Below, in pieces: positions 35,184-43,200 of a stretch of 64,000 nt of DNA; within the stretch, counting starts at the first letter, position 1; every line of letters starts with the position of its first letter. This stretch comes from Flavobacterium praedii. Its GTDB lineage: Bacteria > Bacteroidota > Bacteroidia > Flavobacteriales > Flavobacteriaceae. A program made the translations under genes and the position numbers. The notes beneath the pieces are model-generated. The model made no database searches. It had not been told where the DNA came from and saw nothing but the letters and a program-made list of their open reading frames with translations. The DNA lies in the NCBI RefSeq assembly GCF_026810365.1, contig NZ_CP113948.1:62001-126000 (forward strand), in the 5' to 3' direction.

Positions 35184-36478
35184 TGTCAAAACAACAAGTA
35201 TCCATTTTTTGGTTCCGACGCGATTTGCGTCTCGAGGATAATGTGGCATTGTATCATGCATTGCAATCCAAATATCCTGTAATTCCGTTATTTATTTTCG
35301 ACACTGATATTTTGAGTAGCTTGCCCAAAAAGGATGCTCGAGTTGGTTTTATATTTGATTCGCTTCAAAAAATAAACACTCAACTTAATGCTTTTGGGAG
35401 TTCACTTTTAATCAAAAACGGAACTACAAAAGCGGTTTGGGAATCTCTTTTTGATGAATTTGACATTTTGGAAGTTTTCTACAATAAAGATTATGAACCC
35501 TATGCAATAAAGAGAGATTTGGCAATTGATGCATTGGCAAAAGCAAATAATGCGCTGTGTTTTTCTTTCAAAGACCAAGTGGTTTTTGAAGAACTCGAGA
35601 TCACCAAAGCAGATGGTTTGCCGTATACCATTTATACGCCTTACAAAAATAAATGGTTGGAAAAATACAAAACCATGGCTCCGCTTGTGGAATACGATAC
35701 TCAAAGTTATTGCTCTAATTTCCTGAAAAGCAATTTTGATTTCCCCACTTTAGAACAAATTGGTTTTGAGGAAAGTGATATAAAAGTAGTTCCCTATAAT
35801 CTCAAACAAATAAGTAATTACCACGAAACCAGAGATTTTCCAGCAATAGACAGTACTTCGTATTTGTCACCCCATTTGCGTTTTGGTACGGTAAGTATCC
35901 GAAAATTAGTGAATTGGGCAGTTCGGAAAAATGATGTTTTTTTGAGTGAATTGATTTGGCGGGAATTTTTTATGCAAATTCTGTTCAGCTTTCCCAAAGT
36001 CGTCAGCCATAATTTCAAATCGGCTTATGATGGGATCCAGTGGCGCAACAACGAAGAAGATTTCAAACGCTGGTGTACGGGAACCACAGGTTATCCGATG
36101 GTCGATGCAGGAATGCGTCAGCTTAACGCAACGGGCTATATGCACAATAGAGTGCGCATGGTCGTGGCGAGTTTTTTGTGCAAACATTTATTGATCAATT
36201 GGCAGTGGGGCGAAGCCTATTTTGCCGAAAAGTTATTGGATTATGATTTGTCTGCCAATGTGGGCAACTGGCAATGGGCAGCAGGAACGGGTTGTGATGC
36301 AGCGCCTTATTTCAGGGTTTTTAATCCCGATATCCAACTCAAGAAATTTGACGAAAAAGGAATTTACATCCGAAAATGGATTCCTGAATTTGATTTGGGT
36401 TACGGACAGCCAATGGTAGAACATACCTTTGGTAGAGACCGAGCTATTGCTACTTATAAAGCGGGAATTTTGAAGTGA
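35183..36478 (+). CDS. phrB: Deoxyribodipyrimidine photo-lyase
   Basis: This repairs cyclobutane pyrimidine dimers in DNA using blue or near-UV light. The N-terminal antenna domain starts with VSIFWFRRDLRLEDN. The C-terminal FAD domain has WREFFMQIL, GTTGYPMVDAGMRQL, MHNRVRMVVASFLCKHLL, and the classical SANVGNWQWAAGTGCDAAP block. This includes the Asn near flavin N5 and the proximal Trp of the electron chain. Length (431) is normal. It is translationally coupled to the SRPBCC gene. The light-responsive MerR gene 4.5 kb upstream suggests co-induction. Confidence 0.95.
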   Translation: MSKQQVSIFWFRRDLRLEDNVALYHALQSKYPVIPLFIFDTDILSSLPKKDARVGFIFDSLQKINTQLNAFGSSLLIKNGTTKAVWESLFDEFDILEVFYNKDYEPYAIKRDLAIDALAKANNALCFSFKDQVVFEELEITKADGLPYTIYTPYKNKWLEKYKTMAPLVEYDTQSYCSNFLKSNFDFPTLEQIGFEESDIKVVPYNLKQISNYHETRDFPAIDSTSYLSPHLRFGTVSIRKLVNWAVRKNDVFLSELIWREFFMQILFSFPKVVSHNFKSAYDGIQWRNNEEDFKRWCTGTTGYPMVDAGMRQLNATGYMHNRVRMVVASFLCKHLLINWQWGEAYFAEKLLDYDLSANVGNWQWAAGTGCDAAPYFRVFNPDIQLKKFDEKGIYIRKWIPEFDLGYGQPMVEHTFGRDRAIATYKAGILK

Positions 36479-36593
36479 ATTAAAGCTAGAAGCAATTCAA
36501 AGCTGGAGCAATTGCAACTCATTTTTTTGGGTTATACTAAAATTTTAATGGCAATCTAAAAAAAAACTGGAAATAAAGTTTGTTGACTCCTAA

Positions 36594-36624
36594 CCTTTGT
36601 CAAAGTTTAAAACTTTGACAAAGG
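36594..36624. repeat. Near-perfect 31-bp palindrome
   Basis: CCTTTGTCAAAGTT (36594-36607) pairs with AACTTTGACAAAGG (36611-36624) around three bases. It lies 116 bp after the photolyase and has no T-run, so it is more likely a repeat unit than a terminator. Confidence 0.75.
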
Positions 36625-36670
36625 TGCTAGACGAAATTATATGAATCTAGAATTTTCGATTTACCATTAA

Positions 36671-36829
36671 TACCATTAGCACATATAAAATAGTCCAATC
36701 TACTTGTTCTTTTTCTCCAATACGTCCTCAAAAAATAATTCCGTAGCGAAGGCTATGCAATGATTTTTATCGTTGTCTTGAAAAAAAATAACTTCGCATC
36801 TTTGGACTATTTTATATCCACTAATGGTA
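36671..36829. mobile_element. 159-bp MITE-like element
   Basis: Terminal inverted repeats of 27 bp (36671-36697 and 36803-36829) match at 24 positions: TACCATTAG, three differing bases, then ATATAAAATAGTCCA. TAA is found directly outside both ends, which could be a 3-bp target duplication. The interior has no ORF. Confidence 0.6.
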
Positions 36830-36889
36830 TAAAATTTCACCAAACCTTTTTTTGAAAATAAAATTATGTCATTTTCCTTGAAGGTGTTG

Positions 36890-37009
36890 TGTTCTGCGTG
36901 AGTGATGGGAGCTAGTTACCGAAGTAACGCGGACAGCACGACGCCGTTGAGCAAAGGGGCAAATAAGCGGTACTCTAGGTAAGCCCCTTTGCTCAATGGG
37001 GTCACGCCC
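36890..37009 (-). repeat. Dispersed mosaic repeat, copy C
   Basis: Read on the minus strand it begins GGGCGTGACCCC and ends AGCTCCCATCACTCACGCAGAAC, like copies A and B. The inner hairpin is different: GAGCAAAGGGGC pairs with GCCCCTTTGCTC. It sits downstream of the minus-strand SDR operon. Confidence 0.7.
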
Positions 37010-37049
37010 AAATGATTTTGAAAAGGCTTATTTTTAGCAAAAAAAGAAG

Positions 37050-38468
37050 TTATCGGATCAATTTATTCAGCATTCCTTTGAAAATAAAACCGTGAAAAGG
37101 CAAAACAGAATACCAATACAATTTTCCCCAAATGCCTTCGGGTCTAAAAGTTGCCGATTGATACAAAGTGTTGTTGATGATTTTGAATTCGAGCCAAGCT
37201 TCGCCGGGTAGTTTCATTTCGGCATAGAGAATGAGTTTACCTTCGTCTTTGTTGGCGTATAAAACCCGCCAAAAGTCTAGTGCATCGCCAGCATGAATAT
37301 CGTGTTTGTTGGTACGCCCTCTACGTGAACCGACACCTCCAAAAAGCTTATCGATGAATCCGCGTAAATCCCACAACCAATCACCGTAATACCAGCCCGT
37401 TTCACCACCAATAGACCAAATCTGGTTGATGGTAAAAGCTCGGTTCTGAATAACCATTTTTCTTCGGTCGATAAAACAGTTTTTCTTGGGCACTTTGAGA
37501 TAATCACCAACATTCCCTATGAATTGACCGCTTATCATAGAATCTTTCCAACTCGAAATTATCGTGTCATTGTCTATTTTTACCAAGGCTTTGGAAAGTG
37601 CCATTTCATAAGGCATGGGAGTGCTATTCAAAATAGTGTTGATGCTGTTGTCTCGGCAAATCACTTCGACTTTCATACTGCTCACCAATGCAGATGCTAA
37701 TTTATAGGAGGTTGAGGTTACAAAATACAACCAGTAAGAGGATAACTTGGGGGTCATCACGGGTATGGTGTAAATATATCTTTTGAGATGGATGGCTTTG
37801 GCAAAACCCAAAAGCATTTCTTTGTAAGTAAGAATGTCGGGCCCACCGATATCAAAGCTTTGGTTGTAGGTCAATGGGTTTAAAAGTGATTTTGTCAAAA
37901 AATCCAAAACATCGGCAATGGCTATGGGTTGGCATTTGGTGTTCAGCCATTTTGGGGTAACCATTACCGGTAGTTTTTGAACCAAATCCCGAATAATTTC
38001 AAAGGAGGCACTTCCTGAACCTACGATAATTCCAGCTCTTAATGTAGTTGTTGCAAAAGTTCCAGTATTCAAAACCTGTTCTACTGCTTTTCGGGACGAT
38101 AGGTGTTTGGATAGCGATTTGTCGTTGACAATTCCGCTTAAATAAATAACTTGTTTGGCTTTTGTCTGATTGATTCTGTCAACAAAATTTTCAGCCGAAA
38201 GATGTTCTAATTCATCATAATTACTGGCCGATCCCGACATCGAATGAATTAAATAATAAGCGGCATCGATGTCATTGGGGATATTTTCTAAAGTTTCTTT
38301 TTTTAAGAAATCAACTTCGATGATTTTTACCTTTTTTTCAAATTCTTTTGGACAAAAAAAACGCTGTTTGTCCCGCACACAGCAAATAACGTCATGACCT
38401 TGTTCGACCAAAATCGGTAAAAGTCGCTTGCCTACATATCCAGTTGCACCTGTTAAAAGAATTTGCAT
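37050..38468 (-). CDS. SDR/NAD(P)-binding protein with C-terminal DUF2867 domain
   Basis: This is a 472-residue fusion. Residues 1-300 are an extended NmrA/epimerase-like Rossmann domain (ILLTGATGYVGKRLLPIL, with YLIHSM and YLSGIV). Residues about 320-470 are the DUF2867 domain, with WSIGGETGWYYGDWLWDLRG, HAGDALDFWRVL and GEAWLEFKI. Similar proteins occur in light-induced gene clusters of other bacteria, but the substrate is unknown. It is the last gene of the tetR operon, 4 bp after the SDR gene. Confidence 0.85.
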   Translation of the reverse strand: MQILLTGATGYVGKRLLPILVEQGHDVICCVRDKQRFFCPKEFEKKVKIIEVDFLKKETLENIPNDIDAAYYLIHSMSGSASNYDELEHLSAENFVDRINQTKAKQVIYLSGIVNDKSLSKHLSSRKAVEQVLNTGTFATTTLRAGIIVGSGSASFEIIRDLVQKLPVMVTPKWLNTKCQPIAIADVLDFLTKSLLNPLTYNQSFDIGGPDILTYKEMLLGFAKAIHLKRYIYTIPVMTPKLSSYWLYFVTSTSYKLASALVSSMKVEVICRDNSINTILNSTPMPYEMALSKALVKIDNDTIISSWKDSMISGQFIGNVGDYLKVPKKNCFIDRRKMVIQNRAFTINQIWSIGGETGWYYGDWLWDLRGFIDKLFGGVGSRRGRTNKHDIHAGDALDFWRVLYANKDEGKLILYAEMKLPGEAWLEFKIINNTLYQSATFRPEGIWGKLYWYSVLPFHGFIFKGMLNKLIR

Positions 38469-38472
38469 GTTC

Positions 38473-39156
38473 TTATAATTTAAAACTTACGATTCCATAA
38501 TCCATTTCAAAAACTTGTCCTGAAATGGATTTGGCATTTTCGGAGATTAAGTAATTCGCCATTTCGGCCACTTCATTGGGCTTTAAGTAACTTTTCATAG
38601 GGTGGCGTTCCATCATGTTTTCTTTCATGCGGTCGTTTCTAAGGATATTGGCCGAAAGCGAAGTTTCGGTAATAGTAGGAGCAATGGCATTAACTCGAAC
38701 CACCGAGGCCAATTCGGCACCGAGTGATTTTACCAATCCTTCGATTCCTGCTTTTGCGGTAGCGATACTGGCGTGAAAAGGCATTCCCAATTTGGCCGCA
38801 ACGGTACTAAATAATACGATCGAAGGATTGTTTCCATTTTTTAGGGCGGGTAAATATTTCTGAATCGCTTTTACAGCACCAATTACGTTAATTTCAAAAT
38901 CATTTCTAAAATCGTCCAGATTCAAACTCAAAATAGGTTTTAGTGTAATGGAACCCGGACAATAAATAAGAACATCCACGGTTTCGATTTCAGGTAAATC
39001 GTCTTCAAGAATCGAAATGGGGTAATGAATTAAGTTGGGGTGTGTGATGTCAGGAGCCGTTCGACTGATGTTATACACAATATTGTTTTGCAATTGTTGC
39101 AATAGGATAGCACTTCCAATTCCTTTGCTTCCGCCAATGATTACTATGTTTCGCAT
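38473..39156 (-). CDS. Short-chain dehydrogenase-like protein with altered catalytic triad
   Basis: This is a 227-residue SDR-fold protein. The cofactor loop GGSKGIGSA and the structural Asn region EINVIGAVKA are present. The catalytic stretch is FSTVAAKLGMPFHASIATAK. Aligned with Ser-x12-Tyr-x3-Lys, the Ser is Thr118, the Tyr is Ile131 and the Lys is Lys135. Losing the general-acid Tyr should abolish normal dehydrogenase chemistry. It may work as a binding protein or use another mechanism. It lies 12 bp after the TIGR03643 gene. Confidence 0.85.
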   Translation of the reverse strand: MRNIVIIGGSKGIGSAILLQQLQNNIVYNISRTAPDITHPNLIHYPISILEDDLPEIETVDVLIYCPGSITLKPILSLNLDDFRNDFEINVIGAVKAIQKYLPALKNGNNPSIVLFSTVAAKLGMPFHASIATAKAGIEGLVKSLGAELASVVRVNAIAPTITETSLSANILRNDRMKENMMERHPMKSYLKPNEVAEMANYLISENAKSISGQVFEMDYGIVSFKL

Positions 39157-39168
39157 ATTTTTCTTAAT

Positions 39169-39453
39169 TTATCTTTTTGCTATTTTATTGCCATTAATTT
39201 GTCTTTGTCTCGAACATTTGAAGCGACCTTCTTGAAAGTTTCTTAATTTCTCGTGTTTTGTTTTTCGGCCTTGCACGCGTTCGCGCCACATTTTGAAACT
39301 GGAGGGCTTCATTTCGGTACGCATGAGGTTGATGACTTCTTGTTCTTTTAAACCAAATTGGATCAAAATTGCGTCAAAAGTGGTTCGGTCCTCCCAAGCC
39401 ATTTCTATGATTCGGTCTATTTCTGTTGTGGTTAAGTTATTTTTAGAATTCAT
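39169..39453 (-). CDS. TIGR03643-family protein
   Basis: This is a basic protein of about 94 residues and unknown function. LTTTEIDRIIEMAWEDRTTF followed by FDAILIQFGLKEQEVINLMR and MKPSSFKMWRERV are family hallmarks. The N-terminal part looks like a helix-turn-helix, which suggests nucleic-acid binding. The frame is open to 39498, but the ATG at 39453 avoids overlap with the cryptochrome gene and fits the family's start. In other bacteria this family is also found beside cryptochrome-like and DUF2256 genes, as it is here. Confidence 0.85.
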   Translation of the reverse strand: MNSKNNLTTTEIDRIIEMAWEDRTTFDAILIQFGLKEQEVINLMRTEMKPSSFKMWRERVQGRKTKHEKLRNFQEGRFKCSRQRQINGNKIAKR

Positions 39454-39484
39454 ATCAATCGTTTGTATAGTATTTTTTATAATT

Positions 39485-40969
39485 TTAATCACTATCACCT
39501 ACATCGGTCATGGTATGTAGTTTTAAAATCCTATTGTTTTCTTCTTTCACAAGAGGATTTTTTTTCATGTCCCACAAAAAATCACTAGCGTGTTTTCGAG
39601 TTCTGTCAATATTAACGATGGGTTTTGGATAATCTACACCTAAATCAAAATTGCAAAACTTTTGGTCTAAAAAAGTCATTTTTGATGGATTGTGTGCAAA
39701 AGGAATAGGAAGTTCTCTTAATTCCGGAACCCATTTTTTTATAAATTCTGCATTAGGATCGTGTTCTAAACTATTTTTTAAGGGATTGTAGATGCGCAAC
39801 ATATTGATTCCAGTTTCTCCTGCTTGCATTTGCAATTGCGGAAAATGAATCCCAGGTTCAAAATCCAAAAACATTTGGGATAAATGTTGGGTGGCTTCTT
39901 GCCATGGTTGCCAAAGATTATGGGTAAAAAAGGAAACGACCATAGCACGCATTCTAAAATTCAAATACCCCGTTTCGTTCAAGCATCGCATACAAGCATC
40001 TATTATTGGGAAACCTGTTTGCCCCATTTTCCAAGCATCAATAAAGGTATCATTTATTTTCTTTTTTAAAGTATGATAGCCTTTGTTTACGCTTTCAAAT
40101 TCCATAACTTCTTCCATTTCAAATTTTTGTATAAAATGGGCTTGCCAGGTTAATCTGGAGACAAAGGAGTCGATTTGTTTTTTGTCTGTACAGATGAATC
40201 GAAAATTGGCGGCTTGTTGCAATACTTGCCTTGATGATAAATTGCCCCAAGCAATATAAGGAGATAAACGGCTGCAACTTTTTCGGGCTAACAATGGTTT
40301 CGAAATGTTACGGTTGTAATCCAAATACCGATTGGCAAAAAAACTTTCTAAATATTTGTTTGCCATAATACTTCCTCCTTTTTGAAAAATAGTATTTGGA
40401 ATGGTTTCCAATGGAACGGTTTCAAAACTATTTTCTAAAATTTGAATGTTCTCAAGAGGCAAGAAATTTTGGGAAGTCGCTTCAAAAGAAAATTGTTTGG
40501 AATTCATATAATCTTCCCAAAGTTTTACCCAGTTTTTTCTATTTTCTAAAGCTCTAAAAATGCCATTGTTGGTATTTTCTTTCCATTGGATGAAATTATT
40601 TTTGCAAAAGCGTTTAAACGATTTGTCTCTTTCATAAGTAATTTTGATACCTGTTTCCTGATGAGAAAATACAGTGTCAATTTTATAAATTTCTTGTATT
40701 GAATTGATAATTGAAATTACTTCTCCTGAAACGCTTAGGATTTTTGTGTTAAATGGCAGCAATTGTTGGTTGATGTCTTGAATGGATTGTTTGATAAAGT
40801 TCCAATGTCTCTCGCTATAATGGCCATCCTTTTGTAATGAATTTTCAAAAACATACAATAATAAGGACGGTGTTTTGGACTGAAGGGCATTAAATACAGC
40901 TTCGTTGTCTTGCAAACGAAGATCTCTTTTGAACCAAACGATATTGATATGACTTTTAGTAGTGCTCAT
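39485..40969 (-). CDS. Divergent cryptochrome/photolyase-like flavoprotein
   Basis: This is a 494-residue protein with an N-terminal photolyase antenna fold (IVWFKRDLRLQDNEAVFNAL) and a C-terminal FAD-binding domain (MGQTGFPIIDACMRCLNETG, with FRMRAMVVSFFTHNLWQPW). The usual block near flavin is changed. About residues 370-395 read FPQLQMQAGETGINMLRIYN, where photolyases have WQW...GTD(A)APYFR. The proximal Trp is Leu, and the Asn near flavin N5 appears to be His. Ordinary dimer repair is doubtful; a sensor or redox role is possible. The start is one base after the DUF2256 stop. Confidence 0.87.
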   Translation of the reverse strand: MSTTKSHINIVWFKRDLRLQDNEAVFNALQSKTPSLLLYVFENSLQKDGHYSERHWNFIKQSIQDINQQLLPFNTKILSVSGEVISIINSIQEIYKIDTVFSHQETGIKITYERDKSFKRFCKNNFIQWKENTNNGIFRALENRKNWVKLWEDYMNSKQFSFEATSQNFLPLENIQILENSFETVPLETIPNTIFQKGGSIMANKYLESFFANRYLDYNRNISKPLLARKSCSRLSPYIAWGNLSSRQVLQQAANFRFICTDKKQIDSFVSRLTWQAHFIQKFEMEEVMEFESVNKGYHTLKKKINDTFIDAWKMGQTGFPIIDACMRCLNETGYLNFRMRAMVVSFFTHNLWQPWQEATQHLSQMFLDFEPGIHFPQLQMQAGETGINMLRIYNPLKNSLEHDPNAEFIKKWVPELRELPIPFAHNPSKMTFLDQKFCNFDLGVDYPKPIVNIDRTRKHASDFLWDMKKNPLVKEENNRILKLHTMTDVGDSD

Positions 40970-40970
40970 T

Positions 40971-41111
40971 TTATTTGCTAATGATTTTGTTTCTCCTGCA
41001 TTTTTCGCTACAATATTTTACGTCATCCCATTCTTTTTTCCATTTTTTGCGCCAGCTAAAAGGAAGTTTACATACCAAACAAATTTTTGACGGCAACTCA
41101 GATTTTTTCAA
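40971..41111 (-). CDS. DUF2256 zinc-ribbon-like small protein
   Basis: This is a 46-residue basic protein that is easily missed. It starts with TTG at 41111 (LKKSELPSKIC). Two CxxC/CxxxC pairs, CLVC and CSEKC, separated by FSWRKKWKKEWDDVKYC, form a probable zinc ribbon and are the DUF2256 signature. It sits 4 bp after aarF and 1 bp before the cryptochrome-like gene, so it is surely part of the operon. Function is unknown. There is no ATG alternative in frame. Confidence 0.88.
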   Translation of the reverse strand: MKKSELPSKICLVCKLPFSWRKKWKKEWDDVKYCSEKCRRNKIISK

Positions 41112-41115
41112 ACCG

Positions 41116-42423
41116 TTATTCGTATTTTTTATATTGATTCACCACGATGTTGGCTTTTAAATCAAATAACAAATTGTACAGTCCAAAAAACGTACGATTC
41201 ATGTAAATAAAATGTTTGGAACCTCTATTGCCATTCATTTTTCTTAAGTTGGTATCTTTTGAAAATCGTTCTCCGAGTTGGGCAATATTTCCAAAAAATT
41301 CCGGATCCGAAAAATCAAAGGTTTCTCCCTGAAAAGGCTGGGTGAAAAGAGACAATAGATCATAAAACATTTGGGTGAAATAGACAATTTCTTCTGCAGA
41401 ATCATCAACTCTTAAAATTTCTAATTCAAAAAGTTTCTGATTGAATAATTTTGGATTGTCGAGTATTTTTGGATCTACCAATTCGAAATACGGTATATAA
41501 AAATCATTTGGAATCTTCTTCATACAACCAAAATCCAAAGCTACCAATTGATGATTATCGTTAACCAAAAAATTACCGGGATGCGGGTCAGCATGTACTT
41601 TTTTCAAAATATGAATTTGATACATGTAAAAATCCCATAACGCTTGTCCTAGTTGGTTTCCCAATTCTTGATTTTCGTTTTTGGCTGTAAATTCAGAAAG
41701 ATGAATTCCAGTCATCCAGTCCATTGTAATGATTTTTTCGGAGGAGAATTCAGGGTAATACTCCGGGAAAACTAAATGCTCAATTTTTTTGCAAGCAGCA
41801 ACCACTTCACGACTTTGGTCGAGTTCGAGTATGTAATTGGTTTCTTCAATCAACTTGTCTTCCACTTCTTTAAAATACTTATCAGAGTCTTTTCCTTGCA
41901 GATTAAACATTCGGATGGCAATGGGTTTTACCAAAGCCAAATCCGAAGAAATACTATTGGCAACACCAGGATATTGAATTTTAACCGCCAGTTTTTTGCC
42001 GTTTTTCATGGCAATATGCACTTGACCAATACTGGCTGCATTTACTGAATTGGCATTGAATTCGTCAAAAATTTCATAAGGTGTTTTTCCTAAATTGGAT
42101 TTGAAAGTTTTTAAAACCAATGGAGCTGAAAGAGGTGGAACTGAAAACTGTGATAGCGAAAATTTCTCAACGTAAGCCTGTGGTAGGAAACTTTTGTCCA
42201 TGCTTAGCATTTGGGCTACTTTGAGTGCACTTCCTTTCAAACTTTTCAAGCCATCATAAATATCTTCGGCATTATTTTCATTGAGTTTATCCCGAGTTAA
42301 ATCAGAATTGACCATTTTTTCTCCATAATACTTCAAATAATTCACGCCTACTTTGGCACCTGTTTGTACTAGTTTTGAAGCTCTTTCGATTTTGGATGTT
42401 GGTATATAATCTATTGTTTTCAT
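41116..42423 (-). CDS. AarF/ABC1-family (UbiB/COQ8-like) atypical kinase
   Basis: This 435-residue protein belongs to the ABC1/ADCK family, whose members act on quinone or isoprenoid-lipid metabolism. The N-terminal LKGSALKVAQMLSMD is the KxGQ-type motif, here KVAQ. The Ala-rich loop NAASIGQVH, the lysine strand KLAVKIQYPG, the HADPHPGNF catalytic loop and the metal-binding DFG (VALDFGCMKK) follow in order. There are no TM helices at the C-terminus. It overlaps the tetR stop by one base. Beside light-stress genes it could protect or adjust quinones or carotenoid lipids; this is inference. Confidence 0.88.
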   Translation of the reverse strand: MKTIDYIPTSKIERASKLVQTGAKVGVNYLKYYGEKMVNSDLTRDKLNENNAEDIYDGLKSLKGSALKVAQMLSMDKSFLPQAYVEKFSLSQFSVPPLSAPLVLKTFKSNLGKTPYEIFDEFNANSVNAASIGQVHIAMKNGKKLAVKIQYPGVANSISSDLALVKPIAIRMFNLQGKDSDKYFKEVEDKLIEETNYILELDQSREVVAACKKIEHLVFPEYYPEFSSEKIITMDWMTGIHLSEFTAKNENQELGNQLGQALWDFYMYQIHILKKVHADPHPGNFLVNDNHQLVALDFGCMKKIPNDFYIPYFELVDPKILDNPKLFNQKLFELEILRVDDSAEEIVYFTQMFYDLLSLFTQPFQGETFDFSDPEFFGNIAQLGERFSKDTNLRKMNGNRGSKHFIYMNRTFFGLYNLLFDLKANIVVNQYKKYE

Positions 42424-43082
42424 TATTTGTTGTTTATTTTTTCTTTGAAAATGAATTTTCCAAAATCTAGTAAGCTGTCAATTGGTGTAATGTCTATTAA
42501 TTCGAAGGAAACTTTTACCGATTTTTCGATATAGATATCCGTTTTTTCAAATGAAGGGGAAGAATCTTCCATCCAAAATTTTAAGGTTAATAAAAATTGA
42601 ACCCAAAACGATTCGGTTAATACTTTTTCTTGGTATTGCTGCAATTTTTCAATTTTTATACGAAAATCATCTGTAATTATTTCCGAGATGTAATCTTTGA
42701 ATTTATTTCTAAACTCAGTTAAGATCATCAGGTTTTTTAGTTGATTTTGATGCTGTTTCAAAGTCATCAATACATAGCTTCTATTAGCAGTGATTAATTC
42801 GAAGAAAGTAAAGTAAAAACTCAAGAGTTTGGTTTTCATGTCGTAACTTTCGTAATTATCGTCTTTCTGCAACAACTCGATTGTTTTATCAAAGAATACA
42901 TTAAATATTTCTTTTTCAATACTTTCCAGCGTACCAAAAAAAGTATAGAATTCAGCTTCTGTAAAACCATTCACTTTAGAAAAATGAAATACAGATTTCG
43001 GTTTTTCATTATGTTCTAATGTATAGTTCATATACATGGACACAATTTGATCTTTGGATAAAGGGGATTTTTTAGTTGCCAT
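42423..43082 (-). CDS. TetR-family transcriptional regulator
   Basis: This is a 219-residue regulator and first gene of the aarF-cry-SDR operon. The N-terminal helix-turn-helix region is KPKSVFHFSKVNGFTEAEFY with FFGTLESIEKEIF, the usual TetR pattern. The rest is an all-helical ligand/dimer domain. A 10+10 bp palindrome lies 35 bp upstream, overlapping the divergent promoters, and is the likely operator. It probably represses its own operon and perhaps the TIGR01777 gene. The inducer is unknown. Confidence 0.87.
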   Translation of the reverse strand: MATKKSPLSKDQIVSMYMNYTLEHNEKPKSVFHFSKVNGFTEAEFYTFFGTLESIEKEIFNVFFDKTIELLQKDDNYESYDMKTKLLSFYFTFFELITANRSYVLMTLKQHQNQLKNLMILTEFRNKFKDYISEIITDDFRIKIEKLQQYQEKVLTESFWVQFLLTLKFWMEDSSPSFEKTDIYIEKSVKVSFELIDITPIDSLLDFGKFIFKEKINNK

Positions 43083-43116
43083 TTTAGTTTTTTTTATTTG
43101 AGTATAAAGATATGTA

Positions 43117-43146
43117 TGTTTAACGTATTATTAATAACGTTAAACA
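43117..43146. promoter_or_regulatory. Candidate TetR operator
   Basis: TGTTTAACGT (43117-43126) and its exact reverse complement ACGTTAAACA (43137-43146) are separated by 10 AT-only bases. It lies between divergent genes, just upstream of a plus-strand TATATTTG and next to a minus-strand TATCTTTA (43102-43111). Confidence 0.75.
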
Positions 43147-43157
43147 AAATATTAACT

Positions 43158-43165
43158 TATATTTG
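43158..43165 (+). promoter_or_regulatory. -7 element of the TIGR01777 gene
   Basis: TATATTTG lies 35 bp before the ATG at 43201. The -33 region would fall inside the palindrome, so a bound TetR would block it. Confidence 0.6.
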
Positions 43166-43200
43166 CATAGTCATAATTGATTACCCAAATTTATATCGTA

